Source: a virus. Taken from it: 64,000 bases of DNA. This document shows positions 1 through 8,871 of this stretch, piece after piece. The notes beneath the pieces were generated by a model, which saw only the letters and a list, made by a program, of their open reading frames with translations, made no database searches and was not told where the DNA came from. Numbering within the stretch: the first letter of the stretch is position 1; every line of letters begins with the position of its first letter. The stretch lies in the IMG/VR virus record IMGVR_UViG_3300032323_002950, positions 1 through 64,000 of that record. One strand, given 5' to 3'. The position numbers were made by a program, and so were the translations under genes.

Positions 1-500
1 TGAAACCAATTAGAAGGTCTTTGAGAAAAACTTTTGTTATCAGGTAATAAAATAGGGGTCAATAATGAATTAGATGAATTGATTGTTTTTTTAACATCAT
101 AATAGTCTGAACCAACTCCTTCATCCCAATTTTGATAGGTACCTGTACTTCCCGATGTTTTTGGTATTCTAAACAAAAATAAATCAAACGAAGTTGCTCT
201 TAATCTACCATCAGATGTTTCAGTATTTAATAAACCATCATCAAAACTAGATGTGTTAGTCATTTTAAGTTTATGCGACATTGGTGTAACAGTACATGCG
301 GTTGAGATAGTTGTACCTGTGTACTTATCAATTAAACTTGTTAAATCCAAATCAAATATAAATCTACTAAATCCTGGTGATGAAATTCCATCCTCAGAAC
401 TACCAAAATAAAGTTGAGTATATGGGGCTCTACCAGTATTAGTAAAACTATTATAGAGTATTGTATTATTCTTTTTAAAATATGAAAAATGAACTGACAT
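1..500 (-). CDS. Partial virion structural protein, 3' end outside window
   Basis: The gene starts at an ATG (complement of 498-500) and runs off the left edge without a stop, leaving 166 codons. The protein begins MSVHFSYFKKNNTILYNSF and is rich in predicted beta strands. Segments GFSRFIFDLDL, FDLFLFRIPKTSG, WDEGVGSDYY and PSNWF occur in that order. Such an order is reminiscent of jelly-roll (DNRLRE/CBM-like) domains on fibres and surface proteins, which is inference only. A TATTTAT element lies 13 bases upstream of the start, so the gene may begin its own transcript. It sits downstream of baseplate-type genes on the same strand. The exact role is unknown. Confidence 0.6.
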   Translation of the reverse strand, partial: MSVHFSYFKKNNTILYNSFTNTGRAPYTQLYFGSSEDGISSPGFSRFIFDLDLTSLIDKYTGTTISTACTVTPMSHKLKMTNTSSFDDGLLNTETSDGRLRATSFDLFLFRIPKTSGSTGTYQNWDEGVGSDYYDVKKTINSSNSLLTPILLPDNKSFSQRPSNWF

Positions 501-513
501 TATCTTTTATTAA

Positions 514-520
514 ATAAATA
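514..520 (-). promoter_or_regulatory. TATTTAT element upstream of the partial structural gene
   Basis: On the minus strand the sequence reads GATATTTAT and is followed by 13 bases and the ATG at 500. It abuts the stop codon of the upstream gene at 521. It belongs to a set of similar elements before transcription-unit heads in this window. A promoter role is inferred. Confidence 0.4.
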
Positions 521-2104
521 TCAATTAATTCGAATATTTGGGTTTAAAACTTTACTGTTAAATTGGGCAAGTTCTGCAGTAATGTCATTTTTAGTTATTG
601 ATTGAGCCTCATTATATGGGGGAAGTTGAGAAAACGGATGACTATGATTGACTAAAAATTGTACAATCATATCTAAAAGTTCTTTTAAACTCTCACCCCT
701 AACCATAGATTGTGTTTTTGGATAAATCTCATCAACTATTGTGTCAGATGAAATACCGTAAAAATCTTTCTTTTTTAATTGTATTCCCTCTTTTTGACTT
801 TGTAGTTTTGTATCGTGACTTAATAAATAAACATAGTTACTTGCAAATAATGTTGCACTTGTTGGTTTATTATCGTATTTGTGTGCGGGATTTTTTTCTT
901 TAACTTTTTTAGTTCCCTGTCCAAATTTATTTTTACCTCTAACCAACCCAAATCCTGAAATATTAAGTGACCCACTTAATTTGATATCACTATATATTGA
1001 TATTGTATTTGCCTTTTTAAGAAAGTCTGTTGGATTATTAAGTGGGTTTGCTAATGAAGATAAAATGTCTCTTAAATTAATTGACGGACGATAAAAAAAT
1101 GGGAATATTGGTTCTGTTGGTGTGTATGTTGTTTTGTTCTCATCGTTTAATTCAATTAGTCCATCATTTAATCCTTGTAAAATATTACTAACAAACTCAG
1201 ACGCTCCTGAGGCAGGTAAACCTGTAAATGTAAATTCTTTAATTGGGGCTTTTACTTGTGATGGGATGGGTGTTAAAAATCCAAATAAATTTTGCGCCAT
1301 TTCTTTTAACGAGGGGACATTATAAATTTTTACACTTCCGTCATAAGAATCTACCCCATCCTCCAAACCTGATGTAATATCATACTCAACAATCTTGGAA
1401 ATTGGTGAGGTTTCAGGAACATTATTAACAATTTCATTGTCTTTAATTTTAACTTTATTACCATCAAAATGAGACAACTGAATAAACCCCATTTTTTCAT
1501 TTATTTCAGGAACCTCTTTGTTTTCCATATTTAGACAACTACCTGACCTAAATAATATGTCATTCTTTTTTAATATAATATTGGTAGTTCCTTTACCATA
1601 GATTGCGTTGTCCTGGGGTTCGGCAAAACAACCAAAACATTTTTTATTATTATATTCGTTATTTCTATTTTTAAGAGGTTTTCTAGATGAGAAATTAATA
1701 CCTTCCGCTAAATTTCCTTTTGTTTTACTTGCGGTTTCAGATGCGATATTTTGTATCGAATGTTTTGGTGATGGAATATAGTATTGATTTTTTCTACCTG
1801 TATTATCTTCTTTATTTGAATAAATTAATAAACAAAGGTCATTAACTTCTGGTTGGAAACTAAGTGACGATGTCCCAAACTGTTGAAAAACAAATGGGTC
1901 ATTGTTTGTATAATAAAGTTGTTGATTAATATCTCTCTTGTCAGGCGAATAAAATTGTTTTTCAGTAAGTCCTGATTTTTTGAAATATTCACTAAGTAAT
2001 GCTTGAACGTCCTCAGCTTGGTCAGGTATAATCCTAACCATACCGGTAACATATATATCCTGATTATTAACTACTTTACCTGTATATAATATTTTTTTAT
2101 CCAT
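521..2104 (-). CDS. Baseplate hub/spike-like structural protein
   Basis: This is a 527-residue protein. The N-terminal part (about residues 15-95) has VTGMVRIIPDQAEDV and later FQPEVNDLCLLIYSN, a pattern like the OB-fold region of gp5/gpV-type baseplate spike proteins. A Cys-containing segment (KKCFGCF, about residue 155) and a strand-rich segment with ILKKNDILFRSGS follow. The C-terminus carries NHSHPFSQLPPYNEAQ, similar to the H-x-H-P-F turn seen in many baseplate spike and puncturing proteins. No lysozyme domain is evident. It overlaps the small upstream gene by 8 bases and lies in a minus-strand run of structural genes. The hub/spike assignment is by motif resemblance and context and could be wrong in detail. 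Confidence 0.5.
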   Translation of the reverse strand: MDKKILYTGKVVNNQDIYVTGMVRIIPDQAEDVQALLSEYFKKSGLTEKQFYSPDKRDINQQLYYTNNDPFVFQQFGTSSLSFQPEVNDLCLLIYSNKEDNTGRKNQYYIPSPKHSIQNIASETASKTKGNLAEGINFSSRKPLKNRNNEYNNKKCFGCFAEPQDNAIYGKGTTNIILKKNDILFRSGSCLNMENKEVPEINEKMGFIQLSHFDGNKVKIKDNEIVNNVPETSPISKIVEYDITSGLEDGVDSYDGSVKIYNVPSLKEMAQNLFGFLTPIPSQVKAPIKEFTFTGLPASGASEFVSNILQGLNDGLIELNDENKTTYTPTEPIFPFFYRPSINLRDILSSLANPLNNPTDFLKKANTISIYSDIKLSGSLNISGFGLVRGKNKFGQGTKKVKEKNPAHKYDNKPTSATLFASNYVYLLSHDTKLQSQKEGIQLKKKDFYGISSDTIVDEIYPKTQSMVRGESLKELLDMIVQFLVNHSHPFSQLPPYNEAQSITKNDITAELAQFNSKVLNPNIRIN

Positions 2105-2300
2105 TACCAGTTCTATTATTATATTCTTTTAAAATTTTATTATAATTTGATTCGACATTATCTAAGTGTTTAGATAATTTAATTATTAATTTTTTTGTCT
2201 CTTCAAATTCTAATCCTAACCCTTTTAAAGTGTACTCCAAATCTTTATTTGATTTGTTTTTAAAATCTAAAATAGTATCTTCAATTATTTTTTTATCCAT
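2097..2300 (-). CDS. Small helical protein of unknown function
   Basis: The product has 67 residues counted from ATG at 2300 (MDKKIIEDTILDF). A GTG at 2318 would extend it into the upstream gene, but the ATG lies just after that gene's stop and is the simpler start. The protein is almost wholly charged helix, with heptad-like spacing between about residues 25 and 60 (LEFEETKKLIIKLSKHLDNV), so a short coiled coil is likely. It lies between two large baseplate-type genes and overlaps the downstream one by 8 bases. A structural accessory or assembly role is inferred from position only. Confidence 0.6.
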   Translation of the reverse strand: MDKKIIEDTILDFKNKSNKDLEYTLKGLGLEFEETKKLIIKLSKHLDNVESNYNKILKEYNNRTGNG

Positions 2301-2301
2301 A

Positions 2302-4287
2302 TTATAAAAATTTACCACCTAATTTAACAACGGTAGGAGTTCCTGGCGGTGGTGATGTAAGTACCGCAGCACCACTCATTTTACCATTTTGTATCATTTC
2401 TTTATGAAATGCACTCATAATTGAAAAGTCTTTCATTAATTCTAAATTAGGACTTCCATCAGGACCTGGTCCCGTAGGAAGTCCTAATTTTTCCATATTT
2501 TCAATATGATTAACAAATGCCCTTGTTGGTGAAAATCCTGGCAACAAATCTGTTAGAAGTAATAACGGTGTTGGGATAAAATTAGACGCGGCATTTTTTG
2601 CCAAATTTAAAAGTGCTAAAATACCATCGATGATACTTTTACATCGTTTATAATCTTTAATTAATGCTGCAACAATTAACGTTAGTGAAACTAATTGCTC
2701 AACAATTATATATACTGATGCGGTGGCATCTCCACTTATATCAATGTATAATGCTTTGACTAAATTTTTAATATCTTTTTTTATTTCTGTATATAAAATT
2801 TTAATAAAGTGAGCCATTATTTTTGATGTTATACATTCAAAAAATTTTCTAAACTCTCTCATAAAATCCTCTCTACTATTAATTTTAAATTCTCCAAAAT
2901 CAATATTGAGAGCCTTTAACATTATAAATAGTGGTAAAATTTGTTTTGGACCCATTACTGACATAGTTACAGATAATGGAAATTCAGATATTATTCTACT
3001 TAAAAATGATATTTTTAATCTATTTGGATAAGGAAATGTAAGTGACCATGACGGGTCAGTAGAAAGTGTTGTTATAATTGTGTTAGATAAATAATTTTCA
3101 ATGTTAGTCTCAGTTACGGACTCATTCAAAGAATATAAGTAATCTAATTGTTCATCGGCAATTGGTAATTCAACTTTGTCACAATTTTCAAATACAACAA
3201 CCCCCTTCCTTATTAATGCATTTTTTGCCTCAATAAAAATTTCTTGGTTATAAGTTAAATCAAAAAAACGATTTGATGTATCATCTAATTCAGGTAATTT
3301 TGAATTACCGGCAACTGATATCTCAGTATCATTATCATAACATTGTCCTAATATCCTTTGGACAAATAGTCCAAATTTAGTTTTATCTGTTAATGTTTTT
3401 GTACCATATTTTAAATCAATATCAACCATATTGAATTGATTGTCCAATAAAACATTAAAAAATGATTTAATATCAAAAACATCTATTGTGTTATAATAAC
3501 TTTTTAAAAAATCGTGAACTTTAAATTTATTTTCAAATTGACCAATAGAGTTTATTGGTTTTTTAAATTTAACCTCAAAAAAATCACCAAAGATTTGTCC
3601 ACCATCTGCATCAAAAAAATTATCAACATATCTAATGTCAAATAATTTTTGGTTATTACTTCCATTGTAAACTCCATTATATAAATCAAACATCCAAATA
3701 TCTTTGTTCTGTAGTAAATTCCAAAGTAAACTATTCGTACTTTTAGGTGATGAATTTATCTGAGTTGAATTAAATGGTATTCTTTCGTACCTTACTTTAC
3801 CTGTTCGTGAGTTTGGGTTTATTTTTAAAATTTGTTGAAAATCTAATCCTTGTATTCTAACAAAAACAGAGTTACCATTTTCATTCGTAGGGTCATCGTT
3901 ACCTATTGAGTATTCTGACTCGTAGTCACAATTTAATCTTTCTAAAATACAACTTATAAAAATGTCTTTTAATTGAGGTCTTAGAATTTTAAATGATTTT
4001 ATAAATTTAGTTAAAAGAAATGATAGGGTTGCTTGTCCTGGTTGTTGTGAGTTAGTGTACATATTAATCAATTTATCTAATTGATTAAACGCTTCATTTT
4101 TTGCATATGAAAATGACTCACCGGGATTTGTAGATATCGTATTTTTTAAATCGTCAGTTTTTTGTACTAAATCACTTTGTGCGGATTTTAATCTTTTTTT
4201 GATTTCACTTCTAGAATCTTTATAAGTGTTGTACGATTTAATTTTACTATTTGCATCATTAAAACTTTGATTTAAATCTAATGACAT
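2302..4287 (-). CDS. Large structural/baseplate-region protein, unknown family
   Basis: This 661-residue protein has a coiled-coil-like N-terminus (residues 1-60, SEIKKRLKSAQSDLVQKTDDL). A mixed alpha/beta middle follows. A hydrophobic stretch (about residues 520-590, SLTLIVAALIKDY then GILALLNLAKNAASNF and PTPLLLLTDLLPGF) could be buried helices or membrane-active segments. The C-terminus is Pro/Gly rich (SPPPGTPTVVKLGGKFL). I do not recognise the family. It lies directly upstream of the spike-like gene and directly downstream of a small coiled-coil gene. The hydrophobic segment in a baseplate-region protein is unusual and could mark a membrane-contacting component; this is inference. Confidence 0.6.
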   Translation of the reverse strand: MSLDLNQSFNDANSKIKSYNTYKDSRSEIKKRLKSAQSDLVQKTDDLKNTISTNPGESFSYAKNEAFNQLDKLINMYTNSQQPGQATLSFLLTKFIKSFKILRPQLKDIFISCILERLNCDYESEYSIGNDDPTNENGNSVFVRIQGLDFQQILKINPNSRTGKVRYERIPFNSTQINSSPKSTNSLLWNLLQNKDIWMFDLYNGVYNGSNNQKLFDIRYVDNFFDADGGQIFGDFFEVKFKKPINSIGQFENKFKVHDFLKSYYNTIDVFDIKSFFNVLLDNQFNMVDIDLKYGTKTLTDKTKFGLFVQRILGQCYDNDTEISVAGNSKLPELDDTSNRFFDLTYNQEIFIEAKNALIRKGVVVFENCDKVELPIADEQLDYLYSLNESVTETNIENYLSNTIITTLSTDPSWSLTFPYPNRLKISFLSRIISEFPLSVTMSVMGPKQILPLFIMLKALNIDFGEFKINSREDFMREFRKFFECITSKIMAHFIKILYTEIKKDIKNLVKALYIDISGDATASVYIIVEQLVSLTLIVAALIKDYKRCKSIIDGILALLNLAKNAASNFIPTPLLLLTDLLPGFSPTRAFVNHIENMEKLGLPTGPGPDGSPNLELMKDFSIMSAFHKEMIQNGKMSGAAVLTSPPPGTPTVVKLGGKFL

Positions 4288-4288
4288 A

Positions 4289-4654
4289 TTATTTCATACT
4301 AAAATTTTGATTATCAGAATCGATATCTTTTGCAATTAGACCCTGTAATAAACTGTCGTCCATTTCAGAAATATCAAAATCTTCATCTTTTAAGTTTTGT
4401 TTTTCCCATATAGATGATTGTAATTTGGATAACTGTAGTTTCTTATCAACACAATCGTTAATTATTTTTTGTTGTTTTTCAATTACAGGACCAATTAAAG
4501 TCATATCCTCAGGTTCTTTCATCATAGAAACCATTTTATTTTGAATTCTAATTGCAGTAGACCTCTGCTCAACAAGTTCATTATAAATTTCTTGCATTAA
4601 AGTCAAAATAGAATCTTTTGTAAAATTAATTTCCTTTCTTTTTGGTTTACTCAT
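4289..4654 (-). CDS. Small coiled-coil protein, unknown function
   Basis: The product has 121 residues. Residues 12-75 are highly charged and helical (ILTLMQEIYNELVEQRSTAI, VIEKQQKIINDCVDKKLQL). The C-terminus is acidic (DEDFDISEMDD). The spacing to the next gene is one base, so the two are probably translated together. The start ATG is preceded by TATTTAT-TAAT, identical to the leader of the plus-strand gene at 53876. This suggests it heads the transcript covering 4654 down to 521, just after the late sigma factor gene. The function is unknown; it could be a chaperone or structural accessory protein. Confidence 0.65.
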   Translation of the reverse strand: MSKPKRKEINFTKDSILTLMQEIYNELVEQRSTAIRIQNKMVSMMKEPEDMTLIGPVIEKQQKIINDCVDKKLQLSKLQSSIWEKQNLKDEDFDISEMDDSLLQGLIAKDIDSDNQNFSMK

Positions 4655-4658
4655 ATTA

Positions 4659-4665
4659 ATAAATA
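4659..4665 (-). promoter_or_regulatory. TATTTAT element 4 bases before ATG (possible leaderless start)
   Basis: The minus strand reads GATATTTATTAATATG, with the ATG being the start at 4654. The element plus its 4-base spacer is identical to that before 53876. If this is a -10-type box, the transcript would start at or very near the ATG. Confidence 0.45.
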
Positions 4666-4672
4666 TCTTTTT

Positions 4673-5419
4673 TTAATTTTCATCAATTTTAATGATATTT
4701 AAATACAGTTTTTTGTATCTTTTCATCGACGCTCTAATTTCCTTAGTCGACAGATTTGTCATTTCCCTCAGAGAAAGTAAGATTACATTTTTGTTGAATT
4801 TGTTATTATCCGTTGCTGGGAAAATAGTTTTGTAGTTTTCAAAAATGTCACACAATGATAATCCTAATTTATATTCGTTGTCATTTAAATCCTCTTCTTC
4901 TAAAACAACCTTAACACTATCTAAAATAATCTGTATATAGTTTTCATCCTCAGCAGGCTCATCGTCTAGATAGTAAACCATGTTTGGATTATTTTCTAAA
5001 TCACTACTAATGTCTTCGTAAGATATTTTTCTATTTGTTTCTTTTTGGTCTTTTAATATTTGACCCATAAGATAATTTTTACAAATAGTTCCAAAATACG
5101 AGTAAGCCTTTTTTTCTTTACTAGGTACAAACTTATCGACCTTTGTCATTAGAAATGAATGAGTGTCAGTATGAATCTCAATGAAATCCATATCTTTCCT
5201 ATATAACTTGTATCTTCTAATGATTGATGAAATCATTTTATCTAACGGCTCCCTTAAAAAGTCATTATAAATCTTATTTTTTTCATCAAAAGTAGTAGCG
5301 GTCAGATACATTCTGACCGCCGTCTCTTCTCTTACATCGAAATAGTTTTCACCTGATTTTTTTTTTATTTTTTTGGGTGAAATTACTGTTTCATTTACTG
5401 ATGTTGCAGTTATTATCAT
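4673..5419 (-). CDS. gp55: Late-transcription sigma factor, T4 gp55-like
   Basis: This 248-residue protein fits the divergent sigma-70 type used by T4-like phages to direct host RNA polymerase to late promoters. Residues 35-110 resemble sigma region 2 (NDFLREPLDKMISSIIRRY, KAYSYFGTICKNYLMGQIL, where the YFGTICKN stretch mirrors the core-binding and -10-binding helices). The C-terminal part (about residues 205-245, LSLREMTNLSTKEIRASMKR) is helical with a helix-turn-helix look. An acidic linker (YYLDDEPAEDEN) separates them. It overlaps the next gene by one base at 5419. In T4, gp55 recognises TATAAATA; a related AT-rich element recurs here before late-type genes. The assignment rests on motifs and context. 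Confidence 0.75.
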   Translation of the reverse strand: MIITATSVNETVISPKKIKKKSGENYFDVREETAVRMYLTATTFDEKNKIYNDFLREPLDKMISSIIRRYKLYRKDMDFIEIHTDTHSFLMTKVDKFVPSKEKKAYSYFGTICKNYLMGQILKDQKETNRKISYEDISSDLENNPNMVYYLDDEPAEDENYIQIILDSVKVVLEEEDLNDNEYKLGLSLCDIFENYKTIFPATDNNKFNKNVILLSLREMTNLSTKEIRASMKRYKKLYLNIIKIDEN

Positions 5420-6222
5420 TAAACATTTTCAGTATATTTTATGTCCCTATCGGATGTGAAAAAATATTCTTTTTTTGCTGCTGACACCCAAAACTTTACC
5501 TCAGATTCTGATAATTTTTGTGAACCGTTTTTATATTCCCAAAACAAAGAGTCTTGTCTCAAATTAGTATGTTTATAACCTAATTTTGGGATTGTCATAA
5601 TTTTAACAGAGTTATATGTCATTCTTAATAAAAATTCATAACCAAACGTTAATTTCATAGATGGTTTAAAACCTCCAAAGTCTTCAATTGATGACTTTTT
5701 AATTACCATTCCCGAAATTTGAAAATTCTGATATTGGTGTAGAGTGTCATTTGTTAATATACCTGACTCTTGTGAAAAATTATTTGCAAAAGTTGCCTCA
5801 TTTGTAAAACCAGCAAACACTAATTTATCATCAACGTCAACAACGATTGGTAAAAATGCATCCACATCAGTATAAACATCTGAGTATTTTTTTACATTTT
5901 TAAACCATATTTTAGAAAACTCGTCATCAAATTCTAAAATACTAACCCATTCAGATGATGAATTCTCAATCCCGAAATTGACCTGACTTCCAAAATTAGA
6001 TTCTCCTTCATATTTTAATACTTTAACATTTAGTTCTTTAAAATCATATGAATTTAAAAATTCAACTAATGTTTCGTCACCTGTGTGAACAATCACTAAT
6101 TCTTTTGGTTGAACTTCCTGAATTTGTAAAGACTCAATTGATTTACCGAAGAACTCGACAAAGTCTTTCTCTTTATTGTTTTTAATTGGTAATATTACCG
6201 ATATGTTTAAATAGTTTTCCAT
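5419..6222 (-). CDS. Glycosyltransferase family 2 (GT-A fold)
   Basis: The product has 267 residues. The N-terminus (NISVILPIKNNKEKDFVEFF) is the opening strand and nucleotide-sugar loop of GT2 enzymes. VQPKELVIVHTG and NFGSQVNFGIENSSSEWVSI follow, and then EFDDEF in the place of the D-x-D metal-binding motif (about residue 107). A later GGFKPSMKLTFGYEFLLRM matches the acceptor-side motif (GGF-x(n)-ED-like). The sugar and acceptor cannot be told from the sequence. It is the most downstream gene of the long minus-strand glycan cluster, with a 2-base gap from its upstream neighbour and a 1-base overlap with the sigma factor gene. Confidence 0.8.
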   Translation of the reverse strand: MENYLNISVILPIKNNKEKDFVEFFGKSIESLQIQEVQPKELVIVHTGDETLVEFLNSYDFKELNVKVLKYEGESNFGSQVNFGIENSSSEWVSILEFDDEFSKIWFKNVKKYSDVYTDVDAFLPIVVDVDDKLVFAGFTNEATFANNFSQESGILTNDTLHQYQNFQISGMVIKKSSIEDFGGFKPSMKLTFGYEFLLRMTYNSVKIMTIPKLGYKHTNLRQDSLFWEYKNGSQKLSESEVKFWVSAAKKEYFFTSDRDIKYTENV

Positions 6223-6224
6223 AA

Positions 6225-7283
6225 TTACACTGTTTCTTGTTTAATTTTATTTAATTCCATTTCAAAATTTGAACTTCTGATTTGTTGGTAACGTTCAAAA
6301 ATACTTACAACTGACTTTTCAAATTTTTCAGAACTCTGATATTTTTTAGCTGTGTTAATAGACTTTTCATACAACTGTTCTGAAATGTTATCTTCTAACC
6401 AATTTTGAATATATTCAGCAATAATATCAACTAACTTATATTGTTCTAATGTCCAAATACCGTTATCCTCTGACATCCATTCAGGTTGAATAGAAGGAGC
6501 TAAACCAATAACAGGAACTCCACAAGACATACTTTCAATTGGGAAAGTACCAAAGCTGCTAGTTTTATCAATCCATACACATCCCATTGATTCTTTAATT
6601 CCATTTGCAAATTGTGAAATTGACATACCTCTCATGTCTCTAAACGATATCCATCTATATTGAGGGTATTTTACATAGAAATTTTTAATTAAATTAACAG
6701 TATCTCTTTGCTCTCTTGAATGTACAGATATAACAGGTTTTGCGGGGTACTTTGACACTGTAAAGTCATTAGTGATGAATGGTTCGATAATGTCAATTGA
6801 AACTCCTCTCATAGTTTGAGAAATTTGAGTTTTTAATTTCTCACTTGTTGTAATACATTTTGTAAACCCTAATTGAGACCATGTTTGACCTGGCTCCAAA
6901 GTTTCAAATATATAGTCATAAGACTGACAAAGTACAATTTTTGCACAAGGTAAATTTGAAATTTGGGACATCACATATCCAAAAATTTCAGGAACAATAA
7001 TTGTGTCCTCAGGAGAAATTGCTAAATTCTGACCTTCAACATACTGATGAGGTAATTTTGACATGTATTCTTCTCCAAGCCAAGAATCAACACCAAAATA
7101 ATCTGATTTTTCATGTAGAATAATTGAGTTATATCCTGACTCTTTTAAAGTTAATGCCAAATCATAGGTGTATTTAACCGATGCCTTAGCATTTCCCTTT
7201 GTGTCCATTACAAAAAAATAAATTCTGGCAGATTTATTTTTAAGGTTCCCAATAGACAACTCTAATTTTTGTATTGTTTCCAT
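6225..7283 (-). CDS. Glycosyltransferase, GT-B fold (GT4-like)
   Basis: This 352-residue protein has the C-terminal half of a GT-B enzyme. VISVHSREQRDTVNLIKNFY is a loop-plus-helix at about residues 183-202. WIDKTSSFGTFPIESMSCGV and PVIGLAPSIQPEWM (about 240-275) match the E-x(n)-E nucleotide-sugar site of GT4 enzymes (F-G-T-F-P-I-E-S-M-S-C-G-V-P). The N-terminal half (KSARIYFFVMDTKGNAKASV) is a Rossmann-like acceptor domain. Donor and acceptor are unknown. It touches the next gene at 7283 and belongs to the minus-strand glycan operon. Confidence 0.75.
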   Translation of the reverse strand: METIQKLELSIGNLKNKSARIYFFVMDTKGNAKASVKYTYDLALTLKESGYNSIILHEKSDYFGVDSWLGEEYMSKLPHQYVEGQNLAISPEDTIIVPEIFGYVMSQISNLPCAKIVLCQSYDYIFETLEPGQTWSQLGFTKCITTSEKLKTQISQTMRGVSIDIIEPFITNDFTVSKYPAKPVISVHSREQRDTVNLIKNFYVKYPQYRWISFRDMRGMSISQFANGIKESMGCVWIDKTSSFGTFPIESMSCGVPVIGLAPSIQPEWMSEDNGIWTLEQYKLVDIIAEYIQNWLEDNISEQLYEKSINTAKKYQSSEKFEKSVVSIFERYQQIRSSNFEMELNKIKQETV

Positions 7284-7561
7284 TATATATCGTATTTTTT
7301 AATAATTTTATTTTGTAATAGTGTGTTAAAAGAAATTTTAAATGGAATTGTAGTCCCATTAGATGATTGTAATCCTAAACTATCATCAACTTCTTCACGT
7401 TCAGTTAGAACTGTCTCTAACATCATTTTAATTATGTCATATTTAACAAATTTAATTTGTTGTTCAGATGACCCTCCTGATAATTGGATAATTTCCAAAT
7501 TCACTACATTTTCGATTTCATCTAAATCAACATAGTAATGATTATTGAATAGTTTTAACAT
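7283..7561 (-). CDS. Small conserved-looking protein, unknown function
   Basis: The 92-residue product starts MLKLFNNHYYVDLDEIENVV. It has a strand-rich N-terminus, a central LSGGSSEQQIKFVKYDIIK and a helical C-terminus, and is acidic overall. No motif is recognised. It overlaps the HAD-like gene upstream by 20 bases and the glycosyltransferase downstream by one base, so it is co-translated with them. It sits near phoH and nucleotide-type genes rather than structural genes, which hints at a host-takeover or metabolic accessory role, but nothing more can be said. Confidence 0.6.
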   Translation of the reverse strand: MLKLFNNHYYVDLDEIENVVNLEIIQLSGGSSEQQIKFVKYDIIKMMLETVLTEREEVDDSLGLQSSNGTTIPFKISFNTLLQNKIIKKYDI

Positions 7562-8156
7562 TATTTGTTTCTTTAATTACTTTGGATAATTCTGATAATG
7601 AATTAATTTCCAAAGAGTGGTTTATTTTAGTATTATACTCAGTATTAAATTTAATAATATTTAAATCATTTTTGTAGTCAATAATAATACTTGGATTTGA
7701 CGTAATTAAAGTGTCAAATTGAGATAAAACTTCTTTTTTATTTTTCTCATTATAAAAAATATAATTTTCAATTAAACAACTAAACTTTGATAAGAAAAAC
7801 AATGTTGCTGGTTTTGATTTACCCACCTCATCCGATATGATATAAATTTCGTTATCGTATTTAAATTCATTATAAAAATCATTTAAATAATTAAACGTCA
7901 TCATTTCAGTTGACATTGCGTGACCAAATATTTCCATAGGACAATCCTCATACATGAACTCAATTAACTCTTCATCGTCTTTAAAAGAGAAATGATTTTT
8001 TAGTACGGGGGTATCAATTGGTTCTAAAATTTTATATTCAAATTCAGAACCCTCATTTAAATTATACTCATTTGGCATTAAGAATTTTTCATAACACATT
8101 TTAAATTTACCAATAGTGTCACGAAGAACTCCATTAATCTCAATCCCTATCTTCAT
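7542..8156 (-). CDS. HAD-like protein with degenerate catalytic motif
   Basis: This 204-residue protein opens MKIGIEINGVLRDTIGKF, which lines up with the I-G-I-D-L-D-G-V-L-R-D opening of HAD/5'-nucleotidase-like phage proteins. The two catalytic Asp positions (D-x-D) are Glu and Asn here (E6, N8). The middle (EIYIISDEVGKSKPATLFFL, about residues 104-123) resembles HAD motif II/III (Ser/Thr then a Lys region), followed by IENYIFYNEKNKK and a possible D-rich motif (IIIDYKNDL). If the alignment is right, the enzyme has lost its nucleophile and may be a binding or regulatory protein. It overlaps phoH by 17 bases. Confidence 0.6.
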   Translation of the reverse strand: MKIGIEINGVLRDTIGKFKMCYEKFLMPNEYNLNEGSEFEYKILEPIDTPVLKNHFSFKDDEELIEFMYEDCPMEIFGHAMSTEMMTFNYLNDFYNEFKYDNEIYIISDEVGKSKPATLFFLSKFSCLIENYIFYNEKNKKEVLSQFDTLITSNPSIIIDYKNDLNIIKFNTEYNTKINHSLEINSLSELSKVIKETNNVKTIQ

Positions 8157-8871
8157 ATCTTTTTAATAGTTCTGTTATTATTGGATTTCTAACAACATCC
8201 TCATCTCCAAATTGATGAACTCCAACTTCGGACATATTTTTCAATCTTTCCAAAGCGTCCCAAAGACCCGAGTGTTTTTTATCTTTATATCGGTCAGTTT
8301 GTTCCAAATCCCCTGATATAAAAAATTTACTATCGGTACCAATGCGAGTTAATAACAATTTCATTTGTTTTGGAGTTGCGTTTTGAGCTTCTTCAAAAAT
8401 TAAAATAGAGTTATCAATATTCATCCCTCTCATATATGCCAATGCGAATACCTCAATGACTTCCATTGCTTTTAATTTTTCACGAGCTTCCTTACCTATG
8501 ATTTTATTTAATAAGTAATATGATGGGAAGATATAAGGGTCTAATTTTTCCTCAACATTACCAGGTAATGAACCTAATTTTTCTTCCGCCTCAACTGCTG
8601 GTCTTACAATAATAATTTTCTCATATGGAGAATCGTGTTCGGCAAGTAAATCTACCGCCGCCTTCATTGCAATAAAACTCTTACCAACTCCTGCAGGTCC
8701 TGAACAAATAGTAATTTGATTCCTTCTTAATTTATCGTAATATTCTCTTTGACTTTGAGTTAAAAATTTGTCTTTTCCTTTTTTTATAATTCTACAAATT
8801 TGGTCTTTCTTTGAGATTTTAATTTCTCCCCCGAAATCTATGGGGTCTTTAGTTGTTTTTTTTCTTGTCAT
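8140..8871 (-). CDS. phoH: PhoH-like ATPase
   Basis: This 243-residue P-loop protein has Walker A GPAGVGKSFIAMKAA (about residues 58-72) and the PhoH signature RPAVEAEEKLGSLPGNVEEK followed by LDPYIFPSYYLL. ILIFEEAQNATPKQMKLLLT is the Walker B region with its PhoH-specific continuation. GDLEQTDRYK is the sensor loop. It is close to the size of the PhoH core domain, with a short basic N-terminus (MTRKKTTKDP). PhoH proteins bind and hydrolyse ATP and are associated with RNA metabolism; they are very common in marine and freshwater phages. The start overlaps the end of the epimerase gene by 23 bases. Confidence 0.9.
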   Translation of the reverse strand: MTRKKTTKDPIDFGGEIKISKKDQICRIIKKGKDKFLTQSQREYYDKLRRNQITICSGPAGVGKSFIAMKAAVDLLAEHDSPYEKIIIVRPAVEAEEKLGSLPGNVEEKLDPYIFPSYYLLNKIIGKEAREKLKAMEVIEVFALAYMRGMNIDNSILIFEEAQNATPKQMKLLLTRIGTDSKFFISGDLEQTDRYKDKKHSGLWDALERLKNMSEVGVHQFGDEDVVRNPIITELLKRYEDRD

